Below, one piece after another: positions 52,462 to 61,751 of a stretch of 64,000 nucleotides of DNA. Within the stretch, counting starts at the first letter, position 1, and each line of letters opens with the position of its first letter. The DNA lies in assembly GCA_023391695.1 (NCBI GenBank), contig JAEWAK010000027.1:310001-374000 (forward strand). The letters run 5' to 3'. The notes beneath the pieces were generated by a model. It saw nothing but the letters and a program-made list of their open reading frames with translations. It was not told the origin of the DNA and searched no databases. The DNA is from Bacillota bacterium. Its GTDB lineage: Bacteria; Bacillota; Clostridia; Lachnospirales; Lachnospiraceae. A program made the position numbers and the translations under genes.

Positions 52462-53709
52462 TTAAAACAAGTTAAGTTTATTCACATTTTCCAGGTTACC
52501 AACCAAAGATATACTGCAATTTTCCTTTACCAGATACTTTTTTACAAAGTCCATAATTTCTTCTTTCGTAACTTCATTTACTCTATCAATGGTTTCTTCT
52601 AAAGGAATGATATAATTTTTCAAAAGTATGGATTTACCGTTACTGTTCATCCGGTTCTTCGCACTTTCATTTCCCATTATCAGTTCTGTTTTGATCTGTT
52701 CTTTTGACATGGATAATTCATCCTCTGTTAAACCATTCAATTTTAAATCTTCAATGATATCAAAAGTATTTTTAAAAACCGGCTCCAGCTGGTTTGGATT
52801 CATAGCTCCGTATATATGCAATAAACCGGCTTTTTTATAGGAACTGCCATAAGAGTATATGGTGTAGGTAAGTCCAAGATTTTCACGAATGACCTGAAAT
52901 AACCTGGAATTAATACTTCCGCCTAAAACAGAATTCAATATAGTTAAGGCATATTTTTCATCGGCATCGGCTACAACCGAGTCAAAAGCAATATTTAAAT
53001 GAAGCTGTTCCACGTCTTTTTCTTTTGTATAAATGGACGGATGATAGATTGGCACCGTACAATCAGGCTGTCTTTGACCTGTAGGAATACCGGAAAAGTT
53101 TGTTTCTAAAAGTTCCATAACTTCCTCTTCGTTAATGTTTCCAGCTATGGATATCACTATATTTTCAGAAACATAATACTTGGAGATAAAATCCAGAATT
53201 TCCTGTCTGGTTGTTGCTTTTACGTTTTTCTTGCTGCCGGAAATCTGATAACCTAAAGGATGATTATCCCATATTTTCATTTGCAGCATCTCGTGAACCA
53301 GATCTTCCGGCGAATCATCATACATATCTATTTCCTCTATAATAACACCTTTTTCTTTTTCCAGTGCTTTATCATCAATCAGTGAATTGTTTAACATATC
53401 ACCGATAATTTCTATGGCGATGGGCAGGTGTTCATCCAATGTCACCGCATAAAAGGAAGTACACTCTTTACTGGTATAAGCATTGATGTCTCCCCCGATT
53501 CTGGCCATGTCATCTGCTATCTGTTTTGCAGAACGATTTTTAGTCCCTTTAAAAAGCATATGCTCAATTATATGTGAAATGCCATTATTTTTTTCATGTT
53601 CATTGGAGGATCCTACCTTGACCCACACTCCGAAAGCAGCACTCCTTAAATAAGGCATGGTTTCCAATACTACAGTTATTCCATTGGATAACTTTTTGTG
53701 ATTTATCAT
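52462..53709 (-). CDS. M16-family zinc peptidase
   Basis: This 415-residue protease is related to mitochondrial processing peptidase and Bacillus YmxG. The inverted zinc motif is HIIEHMLF (HxxEH, about 46-53), with the third ligand in KGVIIEEIDMYDDSPEDL (about 120-137). The C-terminal half carries the R/Y pair region LGLTYTIYSYGSSY (about 278-291) typical of the inactive-like domain. There is no signal peptide, so it is cytosolic. The family often sits near polynucleotide phosphorylase genes in Firmicutes. Here pnp is about 8 kb away, so that link is weak. GAAAGGA precedes the ATG. Confidence 0.93.
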   Translation of the reverse strand: MINHKKLSNGITVVLETMPYLRSAAFGVWVKVGSSNEHEKNNGISHIIEHMLFKGTKNRSAKQIADDMARIGGDINAYTSKECTSFYAVTLDEHLPIAIEIIGDMLNNSLIDDKALEKEKGVIIEEIDMYDDSPEDLVHEMLQMKIWDNHPLGYQISGSKKNVKATTRQEILDFISKYYVSENIVISIAGNINEEEVMELLETNFSGIPTGQRQPDCTVPIYHPSIYTKEKDVEQLHLNIAFDSVVADADEKYALTILNSVLGGSINSRLFQVIRENLGLTYTIYSYGSSYKKAGLLHIYGAMNPNQLEPVFKNTFDIIEDLKLNGLTEDELSMSKEQIKTELIMGNESAKNRMNSNGKSILLKNYIIPLEETIDRVNEVTKEEIMDFVKKYLVKENCSISLVGNLENVNKLNLF

Positions 53710-53892
53710 GAATTACTTCCTTTCTTTTTTCATATAGCCTAAATTGTATCACTAAGTAAAAGAATATACAACACCAGAATACTTATATAGGAAGGAATCC
53801 AATTTAAAATGGAAATAACTGGCTCTTTCCGTTTATTCAGGCTGAGAATGAAAAAAGGCCGGAGTATTACTCTCCTGCTTCCACTTCCTCTT

Positions 53893-55083
53893 TTACGGTA
53901 AAAAATTAATATATTCAATTTTACTGCAGTCATTGAAGCCGGCAAACTTATTGATAGTACGCTTTAAACTTCCCTTTAATTTTTTCGTTGGCCTGACACC
54001 GTTTTCCAGCCAAATATTTTTAACCTGCAGACATCTGTTTTTCCTGTCGTTAATCATTTCAATCCTGCCGATTAAAGCGTCCCCGGAGAGGATTGGAAGG
54101 ACATAGTACCCATATTTACGCTCTGCCTGAGGTATATAGATTTCCCATTTATAATCAAAGCAGAATAAAGCTTTTACCAGTTTCCTGTCCCACAGCATAT
54201 TATCGAGGGGAGCTATAAATTCTGTCCTGTCCTTCAGTACGGGTTCGTTTATTATTTCCTCAAGGAGATTTCTGTCTGCTTCCAGACAGTAAAGCCTGTC
54301 CTTTATATTTTCCACGGATAATTCAATAATTTTTTTCTCCTTAAACAGCTCCGTAAAAGCCCGGTTTCTGTCCTGTGCCTTCATATTCCGTATAAAGAGC
54401 CAGGCGTCCGAAGGCCTGTTCCATAAAAGCCCGACAGCTGAAATTCTTCGCAGGATATTCCATTTTATATATTCTATCTCTTCCGTTAAAGGGTCTTCTG
54501 CCCGGAATACTTCTTCGGGTAAATAATCCTCTGTTAAGGCATAATATTTGATCGTCCCCTTTTTATGATGAATGACTAAATCACCCCTAAAATACATGGT
54601 TTCCAATGCTACTCTGGAAAGGTTTGTATTGTTGCTCCAATACCAGTCAACTTTTTTACCCAGGTCGATGTCCTTGGAGCACAGGGGACCTTTTTCCCTT
54701 ATCATTTCTATTATCCTGTCTGCTACGGCATCGACTTCTTTTTGGCTTCTGCTGTGATTTTTAAAATATTCCCGTATCCGTTTCGTATATTTCCAGTCAC
54801 AGGTACCGATAATGGCGAGATTTTTATCATAATAATCCATAAGGGCACGTTCTTCGTACAAAAGCTCATAAAGCATCCGCTTCGTAAAATATTTAACCCT
54901 TGACTGTAATACCAGTTCCCCATTTTTTCCACAGACATCGATGGGATCAAACTGAATACAGCCGGCCTGCCTTACAAACTCTTTGATACCTTCCTTACCG
55001 TTAAATTTATACTCCCCGATTAATCCATGTTTTAACAGGATAAATCTTCTTGCCTGTTTATTCGTCAGTTTATACTGTTCCAT
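53893..55083 (-). CDS. YcaQ-like winged-helix DNA glycosylase
   Basis: This 396-residue protein belongs to the YcaQ/AlkX family (HTH_42), whose characterised members unhook interstrand DNA crosslinks. The N-terminal part has GCIQFDPIDVCGKNGELVLQSRVKYF (about 37-62) with the family QxR-type catalytic site (LQSR). Repeated winged-helix segments follow (LSRVALETMYFRGDLVIHHKKG and ISAVGLLWNRPSDAWL). The C-terminal beta domain (IAPLDNMLWDRKLVKALFCF, about 288-307) is typical. It is monocistronic. GGGAG precedes the ATG. A DNA-repair or self-resistance role is inferred from family knowledge. Confidence 0.88.
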   Translation of the reverse strand: MEQYKLTNKQARRFILLKHGLIGEYKFNGKEGIKEFVRQAGCIQFDPIDVCGKNGELVLQSRVKYFTKRMLYELLYEERALMDYYDKNLAIIGTCDWKYTKRIREYFKNHSRSQKEVDAVADRIIEMIREKGPLCSKDIDLGKKVDWYWSNNTNLSRVALETMYFRGDLVIHHKKGTIKYYALTEDYLPEEVFRAEDPLTEEIEYIKWNILRRISAVGLLWNRPSDAWLFIRNMKAQDRNRAFTELFKEKKIIELSVENIKDRLYCLEADRNLLEEIINEPVLKDRTEFIAPLDNMLWDRKLVKALFCFDYKWEIYIPQAERKYGYYVLPILSGDALIGRIEMINDRKNRCLQVKNIWLENGVRPTKKLKGSLKRTINKFAGFNDCSKIEYINFLP

Positions 55084-55207
55084 ATTTGGCTCCCGTCTGC
55101 CTGTTCTGCCAGGCTTAAAATATAACCTCCCCCGGCACCGTACAAGGATTTATTGAAAACCCCGACAGACTGAGGTTTTCAATATCCCGTAATATGGTAC
55201 TGGCGGA

Positions 55208-55379
55208 GTCAAAGCGGATATTCCAGGTCCGCTACGCTATTTGCTCATAACCTTATACCTGCTACGCAGGTATTTCAGTCGGAGCATGAACTAAGCATGA
55301 ACTCCGGCTGAAAAGTTAAGTCCCTAACCCACTGCTTACACTCCGCTAAGAAGCGGGGATACTTACTTGTAAGGCTAAA
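55208..55379 (+). repeat. Dispersed intergenic repeat, long A-type copy
   Basis: It runs from GTCAAAGCGGATATTCCAGG to ACTTACTTGTAAGGCTAAAC and is nearly collinear with 6341-6508, including CCTGCTACGCAGGTATTTCA and the AAGCGGGG box. It fills most of the gap between the YcaQ and CsbD genes. Confidence 0.8.
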
Positions 55380-55487
55380 CACGAACGTATTTTCTGGTTT
55401 CTTCCATTTTAATATTTTTAAGCAGAAATAGCAAGACTTTCTTGCATCTTCACAGAACAAATGTACGCAGGACTGCCAAAGAAATAA

Positions 55488-55514
55488 GCCTGCCGGCATT
55501 TCTTGCTGACAGGC
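55488..55514 (-). terminator. Terminator of the CsbD gene
   Basis: GCCTGCCGGCA and TGCTGACAGGC pair with two wobble positions around TTTCT, about 85 bp past the csbD stop codon. Confidence 0.55.
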
Positions 55515-55597
55515 CCGTTTTATATAAAATCAGAATAACATTTCATGAGTAATACCAGGCCCTTCTAGTTTTGCGCCGGATACTATATTCATTTCAT

Positions 55598-55822
55598 TCA
55601 TTTGTTGTTTTTATCCCGGTTATCTTCTTTTACCTTATCAATGAAATCGTTGGCCTTCTCCATAACCGACTCTTTCATATCATCGGTTTTTTCACCAATC
55701 ACCGCCTTCATTCCCTGTACCTTCCCCTGGAATTCCAATCCCTCATCATCCATCCATTTTCCTGCCGCTTCTTTTAATTTACCAACCGCTTTGTCTTTTC
55801 CATTTTCCATTTTATCGATCAT
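55598..55822 (-). CDS. CsbD-family general stress protein
   Basis: This is a 74-residue, highly charged helical protein. The family repeat GKLKEAAGKWMDDEGLEFQG (about 14-33) is clear, followed by a second Lys/Glu-rich half (AVIGEKTDDMKESVMEKAND). The start is placed at 55822 because GGAGG lies seven bases upstream, whereas the in-frame ATG at 55828 is too close to it. CsbD proteins are induced by sigma-B-type stress in Bacillus, and their molecular role is unknown. The gene is monocistronic. Confidence 0.9.
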   Translation of the reverse strand: MIDKMENGKDKAVGKLKEAAGKWMDDEGLEFQGKVQGMKAVIGEKTDDMKESVMEKANDFIDKVKEDNRDKNNK

Positions 55823-56105
55823 TTTCATTCCTCCTGTGCTCCTTGTATTTCCTTTATTAATATATCTGTCGTATTATAATATTTGCAAAATTAAGGAAAA
55901 ATATACAGGAAAGTATCCGCTTACGTTATACTCTGCTTGCTGCCGGGTGCGTCAGCAATTTAATTCAAATCCCCTGCAGTGCGATCTTCCCAAAGGTTTT
56001 TTGTGTAATAGAACGCGATTTCCTATTGCACAGGAAAGAGTCAGACTCCGGTGCCTCGGCGGCCCGCATGCGGCATAATACACAACAGGGCGTCATTTTA
56101 TTATC

Positions 56106-57200
56106 TTAAATTCCGCCAATCATGGACTTAACCGTATTTTTTTGTTCAAATAATACACAGCCGCCGTTATGCTCTCCGGTAAGAATGCCGTTTTTTTGTA
56201 AATTTTGAAACAATGGAGAATGTAACGCTTCCTTTAAAGATACCTCTTTAAGATTTGTATCGGAATAAGGAGAGAAAGGACAGGGTTCCGCACCGCCCTG
56301 GCAATTAATATGAAAAAAACCTCTGCCTGCCGCCAGGCATCCCCCCGAAGACTTTTCATCCCCCGGAAAAGAAATAAAAATCATGTCATCATATGTTTTC
56401 CTTAAAATAAGCAATCTTTTCTCTAAATAGGATCTTTCCGCATCTGTGGGTGCAATATCCCCGGATTCTGCCGTCACGGGTACATATTCCACATAAAACA
56501 CGACCTTGCACCCCCTGTGAGCAAGATTGGACAAAAAAGCTTCCCCGGTTACTTCTTCTATATTATCTTTGTTCACGGTAACCGATGCTCCGAATAGTAT
56601 ACTCAAACGCTTCATTTCCTCCATATCCTGCATTAATTTGAAATAGATTCCATTCCCTCTTCTTGCATCCGTTGTATCTGCAGCTCCTTCAATACTGATT
56701 ACGGGAACCACATTGCGGTTTTTATCCATTAAAGTTATAGAAACCTCATCAAACATTGTTCCGTTTGTAAAAACAGGAAATAAGATATTCTTATGCCTGG
56801 CGGCAGCCTCCAGTACCTCCTTCCGGAGTAAAGGTTCTCCTCCTGCCAGCAGGATAAAGGAGATCCCTAATTGACCGGCCTCCTTAAATATCCTGTCCCA
56901 ATCCCCTGTACTAAGCTGATGGCCGGCTTCTTCATCCGTACAGGAAAAATTAGCCCTGGCATAACAGCCCTTACAGTGAAGGTTACAGGTACTTGTAATA
57001 CTGGCAATTAAAAAAGGAGGTATATGTTCCCCTGCCTTCTTAAGTTTCTGTCTTATTTTTACCCCTTTGCTTACAGCCAGAGAAAACTTTGCAATATATG
57101 CACTTTCTTTCGGATTTTTAAGAGCGGCTTTCACGGTGCCTTTTATAATATTTTCAATTCCATTATTTAAATATTTCTCTAAATTAAATTCCTGTTCCAT
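56106..57200 (-). CDS. Radical SAM protein
   Basis: The protein is about 364 residues from the ATG at 57200 (MEQEFNLEKY), where GGAG lies six bases upstream. An upstream extension to 57248 is possible. The radical SAM cluster motif CNLHCKGCYARANFSC (about 90-105, CxxxCxxC) is followed by LLAGGEPLL (about 136-144), VFTNGTMFD and ISIEGAADTTDARRG. A C-terminal cysteine group (CLAAGRGFFHINCQGGAEPC) resembles part of a SPASM-type auxiliary site. The N-terminal 60 residues are helical and Lys-rich. It is possibly a peptide- or protein-modifying enzyme, with no substrate peptide seen nearby. Its leader contains 13-bp tandem repeats. Confidence 0.88.
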   Translation of the reverse strand: MEQEFNLEKYLNNGIENIIKGTVKAALKNPKESAYIAKFSLAVSKGVKIRQKLKKAGEHIPPFLIASITSTCNLHCKGCYARANFSCTDEEAGHQLSTGDWDRIFKEAGQLGISFILLAGGEPLLRKEVLEAAARHKNILFPVFTNGTMFDEVSITLMDKNRNVVPVISIEGAADTTDARRGNGIYFKLMQDMEEMKRLSILFGASVTVNKDNIEEVTGEAFLSNLAHRGCKVVFYVEYVPVTAESGDIAPTDAERSYLEKRLLILRKTYDDMIFISFPGDEKSSGGCLAAGRGFFHINCQGGAEPCPFSPYSDTNLKEVSLKEALHSPLFQNLQKNGILTGEHNGGCVLFEQKNTVKSMIGGI

Positions 57201-57357
57201 ACTTAACTCCATCCCGCTTTTTATACTTAACAATCTTATACTTAACAATCATGGTACCGGAAAGCTTTATTCCCAAATTGCATTCCAAAGAATTTTATAA
57301 TAATGATAACTTATGGGAGGATTACCGGCAAGTTACATTTGTCATAAGGACATCCTG

Positions 57358-57420
57358 CTTTTTGTCATTACTTTTTGTCATTACTTTTTGTCATTACCTT
57401 TTGTCATTAATTTTGTCTAT
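57358..57420. repeat. Tandem 13-bp repeats upstream of the radical SAM gene
   Basis: Four units of CTTTTTGTCATTA (57358, 57371, 57384, 57397, the last with CCTTTTG) are followed by a partial fifth. They lie in the 57.25-57.52 kb gap between modC and the radical SAM gene. A related TTTGTCAT occurs at 57338. Confidence 0.8.
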
Positions 57421-57524
57421 AACTTAAGAAAAATACCGGTCAAAACCTGATATATTGATTCGGTTCCGGCCGGTTATATAATGTGATGCATATAAGATAT
57501 TAGTATATTGAAACTTTTAACAGC

Positions 57525-58565
57525 TTATTCGAGGAGCATAAGAGATTCCTTAGGAAGCCTGATATATTCAGGTATCTCTTCCTTTAAGGTATTGGACCAG
57601 TAAGCTCTACTTATCTTCCACCAAAGTTCGTTTAAATTGCTGCTTAAAATTATGTTTTTTTCAAAAGGGCTTTCCACAATGCGCAGCGGTTTACAAGGTA
57701 AAGAATTTTCTTCCTCCATGTTATTTGCCAGCCTGATATCATGTGCCCGGATACCGACATAACGGATAAGTTCGGACACCCTTTCCTCCGTTTTTAGGAC
57801 GATTCCCCAGGCAAGGGCTTCTACTTCATATTCCGACACTTTTACCGCCCTTGAAATATTCTTGCAGCCGGTCAGCCTTGCGGCAGCCAGCTTTACCGGC
57901 TTTTGGAAGATTTCCGCCGTATTGCCGGCCAATATCAGACTGCCGGCATCCATAACAGCAATATTCTCACACAGGCTGTAAATCTCATCCCGGTTGTGGG
58001 ATACGATTATGGTATCTCCGAGATATTCTTTTAATGCCACGGACAGTTCCTGCTGGAGATTTTCTTTCAGGTAAGCATCCAGAGCGGAAAAAGGTTCATC
58101 TAACATTAAAACATCCGGTTCATAAGCAAGTATCCTGGCTAAAGCCACTCTCTGCTGTTGCCCGCCGGATAACTGCATGGGATATCTTTTCCCTAACTCT
58201 TTCAAATGTAATAATTCTATCATCTGTTCTACCCTGGGCTTTTTATCTTTTTTCGAACCGGTTAAACCACACCCAATATTCTCTTCCACGGTCATATTGG
58301 GAAAAAGGGCATAATTTTGAAACAAATAACCTACTTTTCTTTTCTGGGGGGATAAATCGATTTTTTTCCCGGAATCAAATAATAGCCTGTTATTTAGGAT
58401 AATCCTCCCCTCATCCGGTTTTTCAATTCCGGCAATACATTTTAAGGTCATGCTCTTCCCGCACCCGGAAGCCCCCAAAAGGCCCAGTCTTTCTTTTTCT
58501 GTATTAAATTTAACCTTAAGGGTGAAGCCTTTGAATTTTTTTGTTATATCTACATATAAACTCAT
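57525..58565 (-). CDS. modC: Molybdate ABC transporter ATP-binding protein ModC
   Basis: ModC powers molybdate (or tungstate) uptake. In the 346-residue protein Walker A is LGASGCGKSMTLKCIAG (about 30-46) and the Q-loop is YLFQNYALFPNMTVEENI. The signature is LSGGQQQRVALARILAYEPD (about 127-146) and Walker B is VLMLDEPFSALD with the H-loop VSHNRDE. After about residue 230 a C-terminal TOBE/Mop-like domain (RAVKVSEYEVEALAWGIVL, VGIRAHDIRLA) is typical of anion ATPases that sense substrate. The start overlaps the modB stop by four bases, so translation is coupled. Confidence 0.95.
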   Translation of the reverse strand: MSLYVDITKKFKGFTLKVKFNTEKERLGLLGASGCGKSMTLKCIAGIEKPDEGRIILNNRLLFDSGKKIDLSPQKRKVGYLFQNYALFPNMTVEENIGCGLTGSKKDKKPRVEQMIELLHLKELGKRYPMQLSGGQQQRVALARILAYEPDVLMLDEPFSALDAYLKENLQQELSVALKEYLGDTIIVSHNRDEIYSLCENIAVMDAGSLILAGNTAEIFQKPVKLAAARLTGCKNISRAVKVSEYEVEALAWGIVLKTEERVSELIRYVGIRAHDIRLANNMEEENSLPCKPLRIVESPFEKNIILSSNLNELWWKISRAYWSNTLKEEIPEYIRLPKESLMLLE

Positions 58566-59242
58566 TCCTTCTCCCCCCTGACTCCGTATTTTCTCTTTCT
58601 GTCAGGAAGATAATTCATTAAGAAAACTACCGTAAAGGATATGATTACAATAAGAATAACCCACACGGCTGCCCGGTCCATCCTGTTTCCCTGTACCGCC
58701 ATATAAATTGCTACCGGTATGGTCTGGGTAACCTTTGGGATATTACCGGCTATCATAAGGGTTGCTCCAAATTCCCCTAATGCCCTTGCAAATGCCAATA
58801 TTCCCCCTGACATAATTCCCGGAAGGGCCAGAGGTATATTGATCCTCCAGAAAATCCTTATCTCAGACATCCCCAGGGTCCTGGCCGCAAAGATTAAATT
58901 CCGGTCGACCTGTTCAAAGGCTGCTTTTGCGGAACGATACATGAGGGGAAAGGCTATTACGACTGCAGCGATTACAGTAGCAGACCATTTAAAAACGACC
59001 TGAATACCGAACAGGGATAAAAGCTCTCCGGCCGGGCCGTGTTTCCCAAATAATACAAGGAGAAAAAATCCTGCAACCGTAGGCGGCAATACAAGGGGAA
59101 GATTAAATAAACCGTCCAGGAACCAGACTAATTTCCCTCTGATTTTTATTACCTTCCAGGCAGCAAAGATACCTAAAAAAAATGTTATAACCGTGGCTGT
59201 TGCCGCTGTTTTCATAGATATCCATAAAGGTGACCAGTCCAT
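58562..59242 (-). CDS. modB: Molybdate ABC transporter permease ModB
   Basis: The protein is about 226 residues from the ATG at 59242 (MDWSPLWISMKT), where a GGGGGG-type site lies seven bases upstream. The longer frame adds nine residues. About five transmembrane segments surround the ATPase-contact loop EIRIFWRINIPLALPGIMSGGI (near residues 130-150). FARALGEFGATLMIAGNIP is the signature of ModB/CysT-type permeases. It is in the modA-modB-modC order and overlaps modC by four bases. Confidence 0.95.
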   Translation of the reverse strand: MDWSPLWISMKTAATATVITFFLGIFAAWKVIKIRGKLVWFLDGLFNLPLVLPPTVAGFFLLVLFGKHGPAGELLSLFGIQVVFKWSATVIAAVVIAFPLMYRSAKAAFEQVDRNLIFAARTLGMSEIRIFWRINIPLALPGIMSGGILAFARALGEFGATLMIAGNIPKVTQTIPVAIYMAVQGNRMDRAAVWVILIVIISFTVVFLMNYLPDRKRKYGVRGEKE

Positions 59243-59271
59243 TTGTTTTCCCCCCTTCCTTCCATTCAACC

Positions 59272-60168
59272 TTATTTATTGGCTGTAAATCCATATTTTT
59301 CAAATATACCCAATGCTTCATCCGATCCCAGGTATTCGACAAATGCTTTCGCAGCCTCTGCCGCTTTGCTGTCCTTTACTACCGCAGCCGGATATATGAC
59401 TTTGGAGGTACTGCCTTCCTGTGCCTCGGCCACAACGGTTACCCCGTCACTGGATTTTGCATCGGTAGCATATACCACACCGGCTTCCGCATTTCCTGTA
59501 CTTACCCAGGTAAGTACTTCCGTAACATCTTTGCCGTAGTTTGCCTTTCCTTTCACATCCTCCAGCATATTTAAGGAGGTAAATACTTCTTCCGCATACT
59601 GTCCGGCCGGTACGCTTTCCGGGTCACCCAGGGCAATGGTAGAGGCTTTTAAAATATCTTCAAAACTTGTGATGCCAAGGTCACTGTCTTTGGGTACGAT
59701 TAATACCACTTTATTCTCCAGAAGTTCCTTTTTGGTGCCGTCTAAAATAAGTCCTTTCTCTTCTAGAGCCGTCATTTGTTTCAAGGCCGCCGACATAAAT
59801 ACATCCACCGGAGCCCCCTGTTCGATCTGTTCCTGCAAAGTACCGGAGCTTCCGTAAGTGAAGGTTACCGTTACGTCAGGATTTTCAGTCCGGTATAATT
59901 TTCCGATCTCTTCCATGGAATTTTGAAGACTGGCCGCGGCAGCCACAAGAATTTCCGCCGGTTCCGGTGTTGCTTCTTCCGTATTGCCAGCTGTCTCTGC
60001 TACCGTTTCCTGCCCCCCGTCATTGCTTTCTGCCGTATCCGTAACCGCCTCCACCGTTGAGCTTCCGGCAGCACTGCCCGTTTCGGCTGCCTCTTTTTTA
60101 CCGCAGCCTGTGGTCAGGAATGCAGCTATGAAGATAATCAGGAACAAAACATGTTTTAACTTTTTCAT
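59272..60168 (-). CDS. modA: Molybdate-binding lipoprotein ModA
   Basis: The 298-residue precursor has a lipoprotein signal (KHVLFLIIFIAAF, lipobox LTTGC with Cys at about 22). An unusually long low-complexity linker (Glu/Ala/Thr-rich, to about residue 70) follows, then the ModA fold (ILVAAAASLQNSMEEIGKLY, about 73-92). Oxyanion-binding motifs include FTYGSSGTLQEQIEQGAPVD (about 104-123) and ADAKSS-like VVYATDAKSS near 230. It would bind molybdate or tungstate at the cell surface and deliver it to ModB. GGAGA precedes the ATG. Confidence 0.95.
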   Translation of the reverse strand: MKKLKHVLFLIIFIAAFLTTGCGKKEAAETGSAAGSSTVEAVTDTAESNDGGQETVAETAGNTEEATPEPAEILVAAAASLQNSMEEIGKLYRTENPDVTVTFTYGSSGTLQEQIEQGAPVDVFMSAALKQMTALEEKGLILDGTKKELLENKVVLIVPKDSDLGITSFEDILKASTIALGDPESVPAGQYAEEVFTSLNMLEDVKGKANYGKDVTEVLTWVSTGNAEAGVVYATDAKSSDGVTVVAEAQEGSTSKVIYPAAVVKDSKAAEAAKAFVEYLGSDEALGIFEKYGFTANK

Positions 60169-60337
60169 AATTAATTCTCCTTTCTTTGGTTTGTTAATCC
60201 GAAAATCCGGTATGACTTACCATTTCTTCGCCTAATAAGTTCCCTGGGTATTCCAAAAATTTATATAAATGTAATTGAGACCCTTAGTTAAAAATTCTGT
60301 TTTTAAAGAGATACCAATTACATAACTGCTATTCTAA

Positions 60338-60377
60338 AAAAAGATGCCTAAGACCAATTTGGTCTTAGACATCTTTG
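60338..60377 (-). terminator. Terminator between the HTH/PBP regulator gene and modA
   Basis: AAAGATG-CTAAGACCA pairs with TGGTCTTAG-CATCTTT with one mismatch. On the minus strand it is followed by seven Ts. It ends the regulator transcript and separates it from the mod genes. Confidence 0.85.
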
Positions 60378-60397
60378 CCTTATCATAGCACTCCGGA

Positions 60398-60454
60398 TCA
60401 AGTAAGTCTAACTCCCGCCGATCAGGCGGGAGACCTTCTTGATAGGGTTAAAAT
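60398..60454 (+). repeat. 3' half of the dispersed repeat, B-type end
   Basis: It contains AAGTAAGTCTAACTCCCGCC, a small GCCGATCAGGC inverted repeat and CTTGATAGGGTTAAAAT. No 5' end is found. The remaining gap to 60684 shows no gene. Confidence 0.6.
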
Positions 60455-60683
60455 CAGATTTAGCTACATTTATGTTCAAGTAATTATGTTTTATCTATTA
60501 TCGTTCTGTTTGTATGCGTTTTGTTTATTTTAATGTTTTGTATTTTACACGTTTTATTTTGGAAAGTCAATCCTTATTTATTATTTTTTTTTATAAAATT
60601 TGCCGGATAATTTTAAAAGGACAAAGCTGCAAAAACTCAAGCCTGGCATAAGTCCTGACAGGCTTCTTCTTTTTAATATTTAT

Positions 60684-61751
60684 TTAATCCAATATCATCC
60701 CGATATCCGTTGTATCATAACCGGATAAACGCTCCAGTTCTTCTTTGAACTCCCTGGAATTAAGGATCCGGATCAATTTCTGGTACCAGCCATACTGGGT
60801 AGACTCTAATTTAACTACTAAGTCGTAGCTCTCCATCTGGATCGGAATAAAATCAATTCCTTTCAGTTCCTTACTGATTCTTTCATTGCCAAGGGCTACA
60901 TCTGCGCCGCCTCTGGCAACAGCACCCCCACAGGCAAGATGGGAATTGACTTCTTTTCCATAACCGTTGACCTGGGACGGTTTTATACCCAGTTTTAATA
61001 AGTACTGATCCAGTAATATCCGGGTTCCGCTTCCCTTTTCCCGGTTTATCATGGTTATATCCTCCCGTAAGAGGTCTTTAAAATCCTTAATGTGTTTCGG
61101 ATTTCCTTCCTTTACATAAAAGCCCTGCATTCTGTTGACCAGATGTATTCGCCGGTAGGCCATGCCCGGAAGCATTCTCTTTACAAACTGCTTATTGTAA
61201 TCTCCTGTCTCCCCGTCCCATAAATGGGCGGTCGCAATATCAACCTTATCCTGATATAATGCATACAGCCCGTTATAACTGCCAAGGTAAGACCGGAATA
61301 TAAGAAGGTCTTCCAACTGGCCGGAGAGATAATTGCACAAAATCTCTAAAAGAATATCCTGACCGCATATAACAAGTCCCCGGTTATTAAAAGCTTCCTT
61401 CCCCATCCCGGCTTCCGTATCTAATTTTTGACTAAAAACATTTGCCCCTGAATTACCGAACTTTTCCGGACTTTTTGGGCTTTCAGCCAGGGCAGATTGA
61501 TCCCTTCTCTCTTTGCCCTCCTGAATTTCAATTAAGTTTTCGCTATTGTCCGGTTTCTGAATACCGTTATTCTCAGCCGGCATATTATCGGATAAATTTA
61601 AATATTCCTCCAGCTCATCTTTACGGATTCTGAATTGTTTTCCAATTTTTCTGCATTTTAGTTCGCCACGTTTTATCAGTTCATATACGGTATTCTTTTT
61701 TATCTTTAATAAATCGGCAACTTCCTGTGGCGTATATAATTCTTCGTTCAA
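60684..61751 (-). CDS. HTH regulator with molybdate-binding-like domain
   Basis: This 355-residue one-component regulator is probably a ModE substitute. Residues about 6-52 form a MerR/excisionase-type helix-turn-helix (YTPQEVADLLKIKKNTVYEL), and a Ser/Glu-rich linker follows to about 125. The rest is a substrate-binding-protein fold (LVICGQDILLEILCNYL, HLWDGETGDYN, REKGSGTRILLDQYL, GGADVALGNERI) of the PBP_like group found fused to DNA-binding domains in molybdate regulators. Adjacent modABC supports oxyanion sensing, but the ligand is inferred. The start codon is TTG, with AGGAG six bases upstream. A terminator separates it from modA. Confidence 0.88.
   Translation of the reverse strand: MNEELYTPQEVADLLKIKKNTVYELIKRGELKCRKIGKQFRIRKDELEEYLNLSDNMPAENNGIQKPDNSENLIEIQEGKERRDQSALAESPKSPEKFGNSGANVFSQKLDTEAGMGKEAFNNRGLVICGQDILLEILCNYLSGQLEDLLIFRSYLGSYNGLYALYQDKVDIATAHLWDGETGDYNKQFVKRMLPGMAYRRIHLVNRMQGFYVKEGNPKHIKDFKDLLREDITMINREKGSGTRILLDQYLLKLGIKPSQVNGYGKEVNSHLACGGAVARGGADVALGNERISKELKGIDFIPIQMESYDLVVKLESTQYGWYQKLIRILNSREFKEELERLSGYDTTDIGMILD

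Noticed and set aside
57358..57420. CRISPR array
   Set aside because: The repeats are only 13 bp, have no spacers and no cas genes nearby.
60169..60683. Molybdenum-cofactor riboswitch before modA
   Set aside because: The gap holds a terminator and a repeat fragment. I could not find the conserved multi-stem pattern of that riboswitch.
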